Position numbers and translations under genes: made by a program. Shown piece after piece: positions 48,730 through 57,002 of a stretch of DNA of 64,000 nt; positions within the stretch are counted from its first letter, which is position 1, and each line of letters starts with the position of its first letter. The DNA comes from Schaalia georgiae DSM 6843 (GTDB lineage: Bacteria > Actinomycetota > Actinomycetes > Actinomycetales > Actinomycetaceae), in assembly GCF_000429245.1 (NCBI RefSeq), contig NZ_AUBM01000010.1:140258-204257 (forward strand), read 5' to 3'. The notes beneath the pieces were generated by a model, which saw only the letters and a program-made list of their open reading frames with translations, did not search any database and was not told the DNA's origin.

Positions 48730-49653
48730 TCAGACGCCGCTGATGCGCACCATCGCGTAGACGGGGAGGACGGCGATCAAGAACTTCGCAGCTCCCCGGG
48801 CCACCACGGCGATAAGGGCCTGGTCGCGGGTGCGCGTCCCCAGTAGCCCATCGACGACGACAATGGCGCCCCCCACACCGATCCCCGTCACGCCACCGAA
48901 GACCAGGAAGGCGTCGAACTCGTTGTAGCGCTCGGCCAGGGTGGGGAACACCGCGGGCAGCAGACCAGCGGTGCGCCCGAGGTACCACGCGCCCCAGGCT
49001 GCGACCAGGCCCGCCACGAGGCCCAGGACGACCGTCACGCACGCCTGGACCCTCTTCGAACGGCCCACCTGGTTGCCCCACACGACGACGAGTGCGGCGA
49101 AGGCCACCACCGGCACGGTCACCGACCACCGTTCCCGTACTGTCAGCGACACCCACATGGAGCCTCCCATGATGAAGAGCAGAAGCGTCACAGTGTTCGC
49201 GACCGCCCCCGACGCGGACCCCGACCAGTCGCCGGGCGACACCGACCGGTCCCTGGGCGCGGGCGCGGTCAGCACCGTGGCGGCCACCGCCACGGCCAAC
49301 GCGATCCCCATCAGGGCCACCGCGATATCGAGGTTCTGCCAGTACGCGACCGCCGAGGGGATCGTCGACCCGGCCACTGCCACAACGATCTGCACCACGG
49401 GCGATGTGTCCACGCGGGAGAGCCTGGGCCAGCCCGCCACCAGGAGGACGCAGGCGGCGGCGGTCACAGGTCCGATGGTCCACCGCGACATCGGCAGCGT
49501 CCACACGACCAGCGCCGCCAGGGCGAGGCCGCTGACCACGTAGGCGCTGACCCGCGTCGGAACGGGGACATCCATGATGGAGTCGCTCTGGCGCTCGCGG
49601 GATGTGCGGGCACGCGACCGGGTGGGAGGGGATTGGGGCGTCTGAGGGCTCAC
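48730..49653 (-). CDS. Multi-pass membrane protein, function unknown
   Basis: The 307-residue protein has a Ser/Arg-rich cytoplasmic start, then about seven to eight TM helices (first at about 32-52, last at about 285-303) with short loops. No motif I recognise. Start is uncertain: GTG 49653 and ATG 49575 (MDVPVPTRV) are both possible and neither has a strong ribosome binding site. Monocistronic, between the nitrobindin-like gene and purA. Confidence 0.7.
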   Translation of the reverse strand: MSPQTPQSPPTRSRARTSRERQSDSIMDVPVPTRVSAYVVSGLALAALVVWTLPMSRWTIGPVTAAACVLLVAGWPRLSRVDTSPVVQIVVAVAGSTIPSAVAYWQNLDIAVALMGIALAVAVAATVLTAPAPRDRSVSPGDWSGSASGAVANTVTLLLFIMGGSMWVSLTVRERWSVTVPVVAFAALVVVWGNQVGRSKRVQACVTVVLGLVAGLVAAWGAWYLGRTAGLLPAVFPTLAERYNEFDAFLVFGGVTGIGVGGAIVVVDGLLGTRTRDQALIAVVARGAAKFLIAVLPVYAMVRISGV

Positions 49654-49873
49654 CCCGACATGGTGGCACACGCGGGGGCCGATCGCCGCATCGGGGCGCC
49701 CGCGCACGAGACACACGCAACGCGCTCCTCGGATGCGTTCCCCGGTGCGCGCGCGTAAGCTGTGATGCGCACCGGTCCGGTATGCCCCGGGCTCCAAACT
49801 ACGCCGCCACGAGCGGCCTTCGCGCCGACAGGCGCATTCGGGCCGGTGCCTTTTCCATACCCGCGCCGGGGCA

Positions 49874-49916
49874 GGCGGGGGCCCGTCAGCCCATCCGGCG
49901 GGGGCCCGTCAGCCCA
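49874..49916. repeat. 20-bp direct repeat over the purA stop codon
   Basis: GGCGGGGGCCCGTCAGCCCA occurs at 49874-49893 and again at 49897-49916 (period 23). The second copy contains the purA stop codon and last codons, so a TGA is also duplicated just downstream. Confidence 0.85.
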
Positions 49917-51192
49917 GCAGCGGGTAGCGCACGATCGTCGCCTCGCGGCCCGGCCCCACGCCGATGGACTGGATGCGGCAGCGCGACAGCTCCTCCAGAC
50001 GCTTGACGTAGTCCTGGGCGGCCCGCGGCAGCTCCTCGAATGAGCGGCAGCCGGAGACGTCCTCGCTCCATCCGGGCAGCTCCTCGTAGACCGGGACCGC
50101 GCGCGCGAAGGACGCCTGGTCGAGGGGCATCCCCTCAGTGCGCACGCCGTCGATCTCGTAGGCGACGCACACGGGAACCGTGTCGTATCCGCAGAGCACG
50201 TCCAGTTTCGTCAGGCAGATGTCAGTCAGGCCGTTGATGCGCGTGGAGTAGCGCATGATGACGGCGTCGAACCAGCCCGTGCGGCGGGGCCTGCCCGTCG
50301 TCGCCCCGAACTCGCCGCCCCTGGCGCGCAGGTCCTCGCCCGCCTCGTTGTCCAGCTCCGTGGGGAAGGGGCCCTCGCCGACGCGCGTCGTGTACGCTTT
50401 GGCGACGCCGACGACCCGGTCGATTCGCGTCGGACCGACCCCTGTGCCCGTCAGGGCGCCGCCCGCAGTCGGGTTCGACGAGGTGACATAGGGGTAGGTG
50501 CCGTGGTCGATGTCGAGCATGGTGGCCTGGCCGCCCTCGAAGAGGACGGTGTCGCCGCGGTCGAGCGCGTCGTTGACCACCAGGGAGGAGTCGCACACCA
50601 TCGGCTTGACGCGCTCCGCGAAGGACAGGAGATGGTCGGAGACCTCTGCGGGGTCGAGGACGGGAAGGTCCACGGCCTTGAAAACAGTGTTCTTGGGGGC
50701 CAGGGCCGCCTCCACTTCGGCGCGCAGCTCCTGCGGGTGGAAGAGGTCCTGGACGCGCAGGCCGATGCGGTTCATCTTGTCGGCGTAGGTGGGGCCGATC
50801 CCGCGCCCGGTGGTGCCGATGAGGCTATTGCCGCGCGCCCTCTCGTTGGCCTGGTCCATGAGACGGTTGTAAGGGGGGATGATGTGGGCGTTCGCGGACA
50901 GCAGCAGGCGCGAGCAGTCGACGCCCCTCGCTTCCATCTCCTCGACCTCGTCGAAGAGGACGTCGAGGTCGACGACGACCCCCGAGGCGATGACGGGGGT
51001 AACCCCTTGGGAGAGGATGCCCGCGGGCAGCAGGTGCAGGGTGTACTTCTGGCCGTCCACGACGACGGTGTGGCCGGCGTTGTTGCCGCCGTTGAACTTG
51101 ACGACGTAGTCAGTGCGCTGACCGATCTGGTCGGTCGCCTTGCCTTTGCCCTCGTCACCCCACTGGGCGCCGAGCACGATCACAGCGGGCAT
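49909..51192 (-). CDS. purA: Adenylosuccinate synthetase
   Basis: The 427-residue protein has the full family length. It shows the P-loop GDEGKGK (12-18), the catalytic Asp/His region [22 protein letters not shown], the IMP-binding [19 protein letters not shown] and C-terminal [15 protein letters not shown]. It joins IMP and Asp with GTP, the first committed step to AMP. ATG ([12 protein letters not shown]) is preceded by GGAGAA. Apparently monocistronic. Confidence 0.98.
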   Translation of the reverse strand: MPAVIVLGAQWGDEGKGKATDQIGQRTDYVVKFNGGNNAGHTVVVDGQKYTLHLLPAGILSQGVTPVIASGVVVDLDVLFDEVEEMEARGVDCSRLLLSANAHIIPPYNRLMDQANERARGNSLIGTTGRGIGPTYADKMNRIGLRVQDLFHPQELRAEVEAALAPKNTVFKAVDLPVLDPAEVSDHLLSFAERVKPMVCDSSLVVNDALDRGDTVLFEGGQATMLDIDHGTYPYVTSSNPTAGGALTGTGVGPTRIDRVVGVAKAYTTRVGEGPFPTELDNEAGEDLRARGGEFGATTGRPRRTGWFDAVIMRYSTRINGLTDICLTKLDVLCGYDTVPVCVAYEIDGVRTEGMPLDQASFARAVPVYEELPGWSEDVSGCRSFEELPRAAQDYVKRLEELSRCRIQSIGVGPGREATIVRYPLLG

Positions 51193-51582
51193 AGGTTCTC
51201 CAAATGTGGTCGAGTGCGCTGGGCGGAGGCCCCAGCACCCCCGAGTCTAGCAGTGGGCCCCGATACGGGTGCTGGCGCCCGTTGACCGGGTACTTCCGGC
51301 CGGGCGGAGCGGCCACAGGGCAGATGGGGCAGCGGGGCACGACCAAAACGAGGCGGTCGGAAAAGCGTCCCGAGCCAGGAGCACGGATCGATCGGAGATG
51401 CGAGGAACCGGGGTGGAAGGAGTCCGCCGAGCCGGGCCGTCAACGTTGGGAGAGCAGGGCGCCCTCCGGCAGGACACAACTTCGACAGCGAACAATCCGA
51501 CCGGTATTTTAACTTTGACCGCTTTACAAAAATACCTCGTAGTCCTAGACTTGGGTCACCATCTCCGACCCTAGGATGCGCC
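51193..51582. other. Divergent spacer between purA and the satellite ESX module
   Basis: 390 bp without a convincing gene. GC drops sharply in the right third. TTGACC at 51515-51520 is a -35 candidate, with TAGTCC at 51540 as a poor -10. AGGA at 51573-51576 is the ribosome binding site of the next gene. Confidence 0.5.
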
Positions 51583-53007
51583 ATGGACCTTTCCGTAAAG
51601 TACGACACCCTTCAACTGGCCCAGCAGTTACTCGAACGCCAGGCCACCACCCACCTGACCAACATCCAGTCATTCATGGACGAATGGTGCCACATAGATG
51701 GCACCCAAGGAGGCGCTGCCGCAACAAGAGTGGGCGCGGCACAACCAATCAGCGACGTGGCGGCCAGAACAGCTGCGAAGGAAGCCGCCAAAAAAACAGG
51801 GAAAGAAGTCGTCAAAGCAGGGCAGTCGGTCTTCCAAAAAGGCGTATCAGCCGCCAAGAAGGGGTTTTCTGCCGTCAATAAGGCGTACACTGCTGCCAAG
51901 CCGGGAATGGCCATGGCCAAAGGGATGCTTTTCATGCTTTTCATCCCCGCCAACGAAGGCCTTGTTGCCATCGGCGAGAAGGCCATGGGTCTGCTGATCG
52001 TCTGCCACCAGGGCGCCGCCGACAAACTCGGCGACACCGTTGACGCCTACGCCACGGTGGACAAAGTGGTGTACGAGGCAATCACAGCGCTCCTCCAGAC
52101 CATCGGCATTTCCACTTCCCCCTTCGAGGATCCACGCGATAACCCTGCCCAACTGGGTGAAGCGCGAACGAAGGCCGGCTCCCACTACGGTGGCGGACAA
52201 CCCCGAGTGGATCAGCAGTGGAAGGAGCACCAGCAGGAAAAGAGCGAACGCCTCAGCAGCCTTGAGGACCGCGCTGCCCAGCGGGCCTCGGACGCCGCCT
52301 CCTCGGACCGCTCCATCGCCGAATCCCAGGACGCCAGCTCCTACCTGGTCCCCCCCGAGGCCCCGACCAGCGAACTGGAGAACCTGCGCTGGTCAGCGGG
52401 CGTCGTCGCCGGCAGTGTCGATTGGGTGATTGAGAAGGTCACGGGCGTCTCTTTGCTTAATGACATCGTTTTCAAATACTTCAACGGTGACTGGAGGCTC
52501 GTCAACATGGCAGGCAGCGCCTGGTCCGAAATCGGCGACGCGCTGGTAGCGGTTGGGCAGAACGACTCGGAGGTGCTCCCCGCGCTTTCAGAGTGGACTG
52601 GGCTAGGTTCCGAAATTGCGAACCGGTTCATTACCGCCTTGGCCAAGGTGACAACAGCACTACGCAAGGCCGCTGGCCTCATGTCCACTCTTCTTAAGGC
52701 GTTCGCGTCGTTTTTGAAACAGTCAGCCAAGGAACTTGGAGAAGCGATCGCGGAGATCGTGAATACCGCCCTTCAGCTTCTCGCGGAAAGCGCCATACCA
52801 GTCGCGGGGTGGGTCGCCGCGGCCGCTACTGCCGTACTGAAGATCAACAAGATCATCAAGTATATTCAGATGATCTACGGCATTATCAATTTCATTGTTG
52901 ACTTCATCCAAAATCTCGCGAACAAGAAAGCCCAGATGGCCGAGGTTCAGATGACCATGTCGAATCTGGCCGAGGCCGCGTCCCGGAGAGCGGCGGCGAC
53001 AGCATGA
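51583..53007 (+). CDS. Large helical candidate ESX effector
   Basis: The 474-residue protein is helical throughout. Residues 1-50 form an amphipathic start, about 60-115 is Lys/Ala-rich, and about 110-140 is hydrophobic. A disordered charged linker spans about 185-265. A WXG100-like module (NMAGSAWSEIGDALVAVG to LSEWTGLG) at about 305-345 and further hydrophobic helices to about 455 follow. YATVD at about 150 fits YxxxD. No toxin motif is recognised. Its stop overlaps the next gene by 4 nt (ATGA). It uses more A/T-ending codons than the neighbouring purA and rlmB, suggesting a mobile accessory module. Confidence 0.72.
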   Translation: MDLSVKYDTLQLAQQLLERQATTHLTNIQSFMDEWCHIDGTQGGAAATRVGAAQPISDVAARTAAKEAAKKTGKEVVKAGQSVFQKGVSAAKKGFSAVNKAYTAAKPGMAMAKGMLFMLFIPANEGLVAIGEKAMGLLIVCHQGAADKLGDTVDAYATVDKVVYEAITALLQTIGISTSPFEDPRDNPAQLGEARTKAGSHYGGGQPRVDQQWKEHQQEKSERLSSLEDRAAQRASDAASSDRSIAESQDASSYLVPPEAPTSELENLRWSAGVVAGSVDWVIEKVTGVSLLNDIVFKYFNGDWRLVNMAGSAWSEIGDALVAVGQNDSEVLPALSEWTGLGSEIANRFITALAKVTTALRKAAGLMSTLLKAFASFLKQSAKELGEAIAEIVNTALQLLAESAIPVAGWVAAAATAVLKINKIIKYIQMIYGIINFIVDFIQNLANKKAQMAEVQMTMSNLAEAASRRAAATA

Positions 53008-53435
53008 CAACCGAAGAATATGGAGTGGGCGCCGATCCCTCATTGGATGATATCTACGCGCTCATTGACTCACTGCAAGAGATGACCGACTCGCTCCACC
53101 AGGAATTCGAGGACGACTCTGAGGAAGAGACCGATTGGCGCGAGGAGTGGGCGGACTCGGCGCGCCACGGCGACTACGGGGACGATTGGAAGATCGTCCA
53201 GCGCAGGATCGACAGGGAGGAGACCACTCTAGACGCGGTCCTCTTGGGCGAGGACCAATCCCCCGAGGCCCGGCGCATCAGAGAGACGAGCAAGGAGAAC
53301 CTGTCCTCGCTTGAGGAAAGCTTAGACGACGAGGACAAGGACCAGCTCGATTCTCTTCGCGACGAGCTTTCAGAAGCTGCTCAAAGCCTCCAGGAGCGCA
53401 TTGAGAACTTAACCCAACAATTGAAAGGACTATGA
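53004..53435 (+). CDS. Small acidic coiled-coil protein of the satellite ESX module
   Basis: The 143-residue protein is very acidic (runs such as EFEDDSEEETDWREEW) and predicted coiled coil at about 100-140. It overlaps the preceding and following genes by 4 nt each, so all three are translated as a unit. I do not recognise the family. It could be a chaperone or adaptor that keeps the hydrophobic 474-residue protein soluble (inferred from charge and position). Confidence 0.7.
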   Translation: MTTEEYGVGADPSLDDIYALIDSLQEMTDSLHQEFEDDSEEETDWREEWADSARHGDYGDDWKIVQRRIDREETTLDAVLLGEDQSPEARRIRETSKENLSSLEESLDDEDKDQLDSLRDELSEAAQSLQERIENLTQQLKGL

Positions 53436-53728
53436 TGGAAGCCGATCTCATGGTGAAGTCCCAGGGTTTTCAGGAGATTATAGATTCCCTCAGCTCTGGA
53501 TTGACCGACATCAAAAAGGAATTCGACGAAGTTCAGCACTCCCACTCCTCCCTGGGGGCCTCATGGAAAGGCGAAGCGTCTGATGCTGCGCTCACCAGTC
53601 TCACTGGACTAGAGGACGAAGGGACTTCGCACACCGATCTTCTACAGAAGGCCATCAAAGCCCTCCAGGACGCGCTTGATAGTTACAACAAGGCCGAGGA
53701 GACCGTCAAAGAACTGTGGGCCCTCTGA
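53432..53728 (+). CDS. WXG100 protein of the satellite ESX module
   Basis: The 98-residue protein is a helical hairpin with the WxG turn ASWKGEAS at about 43-50 and C-terminal YNKAE (YxxxE). It has family-typical length. It probably pairs with the large protein two genes upstream for export through the ESX machine at 24-42 kb. The first ATG overlaps the previous stop; a second ATG is directly in frame. A strong terminator follows. Confidence 0.92.
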   Translation: MMEADLMVKSQGFQEIIDSLSSGLTDIKKEFDEVQHSHSSLGASWKGEASDAALTSLTGLEDEGTSHTDLLQKAIKALQDALDSYNKAEETVKELWAL

Positions 53729-53772
53729 CCCGCGCATCGTCTCCCGCACTCGCGGTCTGACTGCACAACCGT

Positions 53773-53809
53773 CTTCAGGGGCGGGCGCTGCGTTGCGCCC
53801 GCCCTGAAG
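53773..53809 (+). terminator. Terminator of the satellite ESX module
   Basis: CTTCAGGGGCGGGCGC (53773-53788) pairs with GCGCCCGCCCTGAAG (53795-53809), with one bulged G and a 6-nt loop, 45 nt past the WXG100 stop. Confidence 0.75.
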
Positions 53810-53906
53810 CCGATTGCTACACTTCCACTGAAGAGCCCCGCCGCCGCCCGCACCGCGCGCCAGCAGGGCGCCATCCACCAGGGGCGACTACTGATGGAGT
53901 GCATTC

Positions 53907-54440
53907 ATGGCGAAAGGACTGCCCGTCACCCACTGCACCTACTGCTGGTACACGCTCTCCTGTCCGCCGGAGGAGGCGCTGGGGCGCGGGATCGACTACT
54001 GGCGGTCCCAGGGGTGCCGCACAACGAAGCGCGATGTCAACGCCCGCCTGCTCCCCCTCGGGTGGACTGGAGTGGAGATGCGGGGCGGCTCCAGGGTCGG
54101 AGGGTTCTTCGGGGCGACAGGAGAAGGGTGCATGGAGGTCTTCCCGCCCGCCGGGCTGCCGTTCCTAATGGTGGCCCGCCTGCTGAGAACCGCGTACATG
54201 ATCAACATCGCCGCCTCCCCCTCCTCCTCGCAGCCCGGCGCCACCGACCTGGTCTTCTTCCGCACGGGCCCTGACCGCATGCGCGATAGCGCCCTGTACG
54301 GGGCGGAAGAATTCGTCAAGGCGCGCATGCAGCTCTTCCGGGACCGCGTCGTATCCTCCGGGTTCCTGGTGAGCGGGCCCTGGCTCACCACCGAGCAGTC
54401 CCTGCCGGACTCGCACCCGTTGGCGCCCGCGAACTGGTAG
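53907..54440 (+). CDS. Unknown protein, member 1 of a local three-gene family
   Basis: The 177-residue protein shares with the proteins at 55634 and 56353 the plan Y-x-Y near residue 13, PPEEALGRGIDYWRSQGC at about 20-37, then LGWTGVEMRGG. A central hydrophobic segment and a C-terminal helix follow (EFVKARMQLFRDRVVSSGFL). It differs in having extra Cys near the start (CTYCWYTLSC). No known motif. A TACACT -10 candidate lies 83 nt upstream. It converges on rlmB with 8 nt between stops. Confidence 0.75.
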   Translation: MAKGLPVTHCTYCWYTLSCPPEEALGRGIDYWRSQGCRTTKRDVNARLLPLGWTGVEMRGGSRVGGFFGATGEGCMEVFPPAGLPFLMVARLLRTAYMINIAASPSSSQPGATDLVFFRTGPDRMRDSALYGAEEFVKARMQLFRDRVVSSGFLVSGPWLTTEQSLPDSHPLAPANW

Positions 54441-54448
54441 AGGAAGGA

Positions 54449-55426
54449 CTAGCCCCCAGCGCGCACGGACGCCACTTCGTAGAGGGCGATCCCCGTGGCG
54501 ACCGCCGCGTTGAGCGACTCCACAGCACTGGAGATGGGGATGGACACGATCTGATCGCAGGTCTGGCGCACCAAGCGCGACAGGCCCGTGCCCTCAGCCC
54601 CCGCGACCAGGACCAGGGGCCCGTCCGCCAAGGGCAGGCCGCGCAGCGGGGCGTCCCCTCCCCCGTCGAGTCCGACGACGAAGAAACCCGCCCGCTTGCA
54701 ATCCTCCAGGGCACGCACCAAGTTGGTCGCGCGCGCCACGGGCACGCGGGCGGCCGCGCCCGCCGACACCTTCCACGCGGCAGTGGTCACGCCCGCGCTG
54801 CGGCGCTCGGGGATGATGACGCCGTCGCCGCCGAAAGCACCGGCGGAGCGCAGCACGGCGCCCAGGTTGTGGGGGTCGGTGACCTGGTCGAGGGCCACGA
54901 GCAGCGGATGGCCCGCCTGCTGGACGGAGCCTGCGATGAGGTCGTCCACGGGCGTGTACTCGTAGCCGCGGACCTCGATCGCGACCCCCTGGTGGGAGGC
55001 GCCGTCGGTGGCGACGTCCAGGTCCCGCCTGGTCACCTCGAAGACCGGTGCGCCCAGCGACGAGGCGAGGCGGATGACTTCCTCGACGCGGTCGTCCTTG
55101 ACGTTGTCGAGCACGAAGACCCGCTCGATGGGCACGCCCGCGCGGGCCGCCTCGGCCACCGGGTTGCGCCCCGCGATGAGCTCGTGGCCCGCGGGGACCT
55201 TGATCGAGCTCTTCGCACGGGCGCGGGCGATCGCGGCCTCCTGCGCCTGGCGGGCCTCGCGCCGCACTTTGCGCTTGTGGGCGGGGTGGTACGGGCGGTC
55301 CTCGGCCTTGGGGGTGGGGCCCTTGCCCTCCAGGCGGCGCCGAGAATGCCCGCCGGTGCCGACCTGCGCGCCCTTCTTGGTGCCCTTCTTGCGGATGGCG
55401 CCGGGGCGCCCGCTGTCTCCGGCCAT
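54449..55426 (-). CDS. rlmB: 23S rRNA 2'-O-ribose methyltransferase (RlmB/SpoU)
   Basis: The 325-residue protein has a basic N-terminal extension (1-75), a substrate-binding domain with GRNPVAEA (about 86-93) and the SPOUT trefoil-knot domain. The SPOUT motifs are DPHNLGAVLRSA, GAEGTGLSRLV and IPISSAVESLNAAVATGIAL. It methylates G2251 (E. coli numbering) in the 23S rRNA peptidyl-transferase centre using S-adenosylmethionine. ATG start with GAGGGAT upstream. Confidence 0.95.
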   Translation of the reverse strand: MAGDSGRPGAIRKKGTKKGAQVGTGGHSRRRLEGKGPTPKAEDRPYHPAHKRKVRREARQAQEAAIARARAKSSIKVPAGHELIAGRNPVAEAARAGVPIERVFVLDNVKDDRVEEVIRLASSLGAPVFEVTRRDLDVATDGASHQGVAIEVRGYEYTPVDDLIAGSVQQAGHPLLVALDQVTDPHNLGAVLRSAGAFGGDGVIIPERRSAGVTTAAWKVSAGAAARVPVARATNLVRALEDCKRAGFFVVGLDGGGDAPLRGLPLADGPLVLVAGAEGTGLSRLVRQTCDQIVSIPISSAVESLNAAVATGIALYEVASVRAGG

Positions 55427-55584
55427 GGTGATCCCTCTTCCCAGTCGCGATGACGAACTGGGACCAGCCTACCGTCAGGGGCCCAGCGCGTCGGCGCAGC
55501 CCGGGCGGGGCGCGTCACTGGGGACGGGCGTCGTCATCGCGTCCCGTAGGGCAGCCCACCCGGGACCTGGCCGACCCGAATCCG

Positions 55585-55590
55585 TACACT
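55585..55590 (+). promoter_or_regulatory. -10 candidate of family member 2
   Basis: TACACT, 43 nt before the ATG at 55634, in the context CCG-TACACT-AG. The homologous gene at 56353 has CCG-TACAAT-AG at nearly the same distance (42 nt), so the element is conserved between the paralogues. No clear -35. Confidence 0.45.
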
Positions 55591-55633
55591 AGTCGTGGCA
55601 CCACCGGAGCACTGGAAGAAACAGGAGGACGGC

Positions 55634-56197
55634 ATGGGGTTCTTACGCGCAGAGTTCGGCTGCACGCGGTACTACGAGTACCAGGTGGGCGTCGGGCCCG
55701 AAGAGGCCGTGCGCCGGGCTGTCGCGTTCTGGCGCGCCCTGGATTGCGAGGTCGCGGACTACAACATGGACAGCCGCCTCAGGGAACTCGGATACACCGG
55801 CACTGAAGTGTCAGGGGGCGGCGGATCCAAAACGGCGGTCAAGAACGACCTCCTCGACCTCCTCCCTTTCGGAATCGTGCTCCTGTTCTCCCGCAAAATG
55901 CGGCTTTCCAACCCCGCCCCCTTCCAGGTCGGCATCGCCGCCCCACTGGATGGCCCGTACGCGAATAAGACCGCGCTCGTCTGCTTCCACGCCACTTGGG
56001 TCTTCAACGACAGAGCGTTTGTCACTCCGAAGGAGTACACCGAGAACCAGATGATCGCACTCGGGGGGGAACTGGCGCGCCAAGGCGTCCTGCTGGAGAA
56101 ACCCCGCCGTTTCACTCAGAGGACCCTGCCCAGGGACAACCCCCTCCGCGTGTTCCAGTGGAACAGGATCCGCCGCGCCGCAATCGACGGGAGCTAG
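55634..56197 (+). CDS. Unknown protein, member 2 of a local three-gene family
   Basis: The 187-residue protein has YYEYQVGVGPEEAVRRAVAF near the N-terminus, LRELGYTGTEVSGGG, a hydrophobic segment at about 70-90 (LLDLLPFGIVLLF), then a beta-rich part. A conserved PKEYTENQMIALGGELARQG block follows at about 135-154, and the C-terminus is basic. It is about half identical by eye to the next gene. ATG 55634 has AGGAGG 5 nt upstream. Function unknown; the single hydrophobic stretch suggests membrane association. Confidence 0.82.
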   Translation: MGFLRAEFGCTRYYEYQVGVGPEEAVRRAVAFWRALDCEVADYNMDSRLRELGYTGTEVSGGGGSKTAVKNDLLDLLPFGIVLLFSRKMRLSNPAPFQVGIAAPLDGPYANKTALVCFHATWVFNDRAFVTPKEYTENQMIALGGELARQGVLLEKPRRFTQRTLPRDNPLRVFQWNRIRRAAIDGS

Positions 56198-56304
56198 GGT
56201 CCGCTCGGGCATGCGCCGACCCGCGCCGCACGAGGCCGGGGCGCCCCACCGGGCCGTGCGCCATCGGCGCCCACCGGCCGCACGATCCGCGCATCCCGAG
56301 CCCG

Positions 56305-56310
56305 TACAAT
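56305..56310 (+). promoter_or_regulatory. -10 candidate of family member 3
   Basis: TACAAT, 42 nt before the ATG at 56353, aligned with TACACT upstream of the paralogue at 55634. It indicates that each copy has its own promoter. Confidence 0.45.
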
Positions 56311-56352
56311 AGCCACAAGCACCACTGGGGCAATGAGGAAACGGAGGCCGGA

Positions 56353-56895
56353 ATGGGGTACTTCCGCGCGATGTTCGGCCCGCGCTCGTACTACGTGTAC
56401 CGGATCGGTGTCGGCCCCGAGGAGGCCGTGCGGCGGGCAGTCGCCTTCTGGCGCGGCAAAGGGTGCAAGGTCGAGGAAAACGATATAGACCGTCGGCTCC
56501 GGGAAGCCGGCTACACCGGCACCGAGATGTCGGGGGGCAGCGAAGCAGGATTCCTCAAAGACCTGCTCCTGCTCGTTTCGGTGGTCGGATGGGCGCTCCT
56601 GTTCATCCCCGCGACCCGGCGAGCCGTCCCCCGTCCTTTCACGATCGGGATCGCGGCTTCGCTGGAAGGCTCGGAGGCGAATGGGACCACGCTCTTCTGC
56701 TTCGACGCCAACGAGGACAACAGCGACAGCCTGTTCAGCCCCCGGGAGTACACGGAGCACCAGATGATCAAACTCGGCCGGAAACTGGCGCGCCAAGGGA
56801 TCCTACGGGAGGCGCCCCGCCGCCTCACCAGGCGCGACCTGTCCAAAGGCCACCCCCTCCGGGACTACGACATCTTCAAGTTGCTGCGGCGATGA
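56353..56895 (+). CDS. Unknown protein, member 3 of a local three-gene family
   Basis: The 180-residue protein starts MGYFRAMFGPRSYYVYRIGV, then GPEEAVRRAVAFWRGKGC, LREAGYTGTEMSGG, a hydrophobic helix at about 72-93, and SPREYTEHQMIKLGRKLARQ at about 134-153. Clear tandem paralogue of the preceding gene; GGAGG precedes the ATG. Function unknown. It converges on the GH13 gene. Confidence 0.82.
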   Translation: MGYFRAMFGPRSYYVYRIGVGPEEAVRRAVAFWRGKGCKVEENDIDRRLREAGYTGTEMSGGSEAGFLKDLLLLVSVVGWALLFIPATRRAVPRPFTIGIAASLEGSEANGTTLFCFDANEDNSDSLFSPREYTEHQMIKLGRKLARQGILREAPRRLTRRDLSKGHPLRDYDIFKLLRR

Positions 56896-57002
56896 GCCGC
56901 GTGGATTCCCTTGGCGGTGCGGGGTGGTCGAAGGATGCCGGGTCCCTGAGCCCGAGGGCGCGCGCCGTTCGCAATGGCGCTGACCGCCAGCCCGCGCCGG
57001 CG

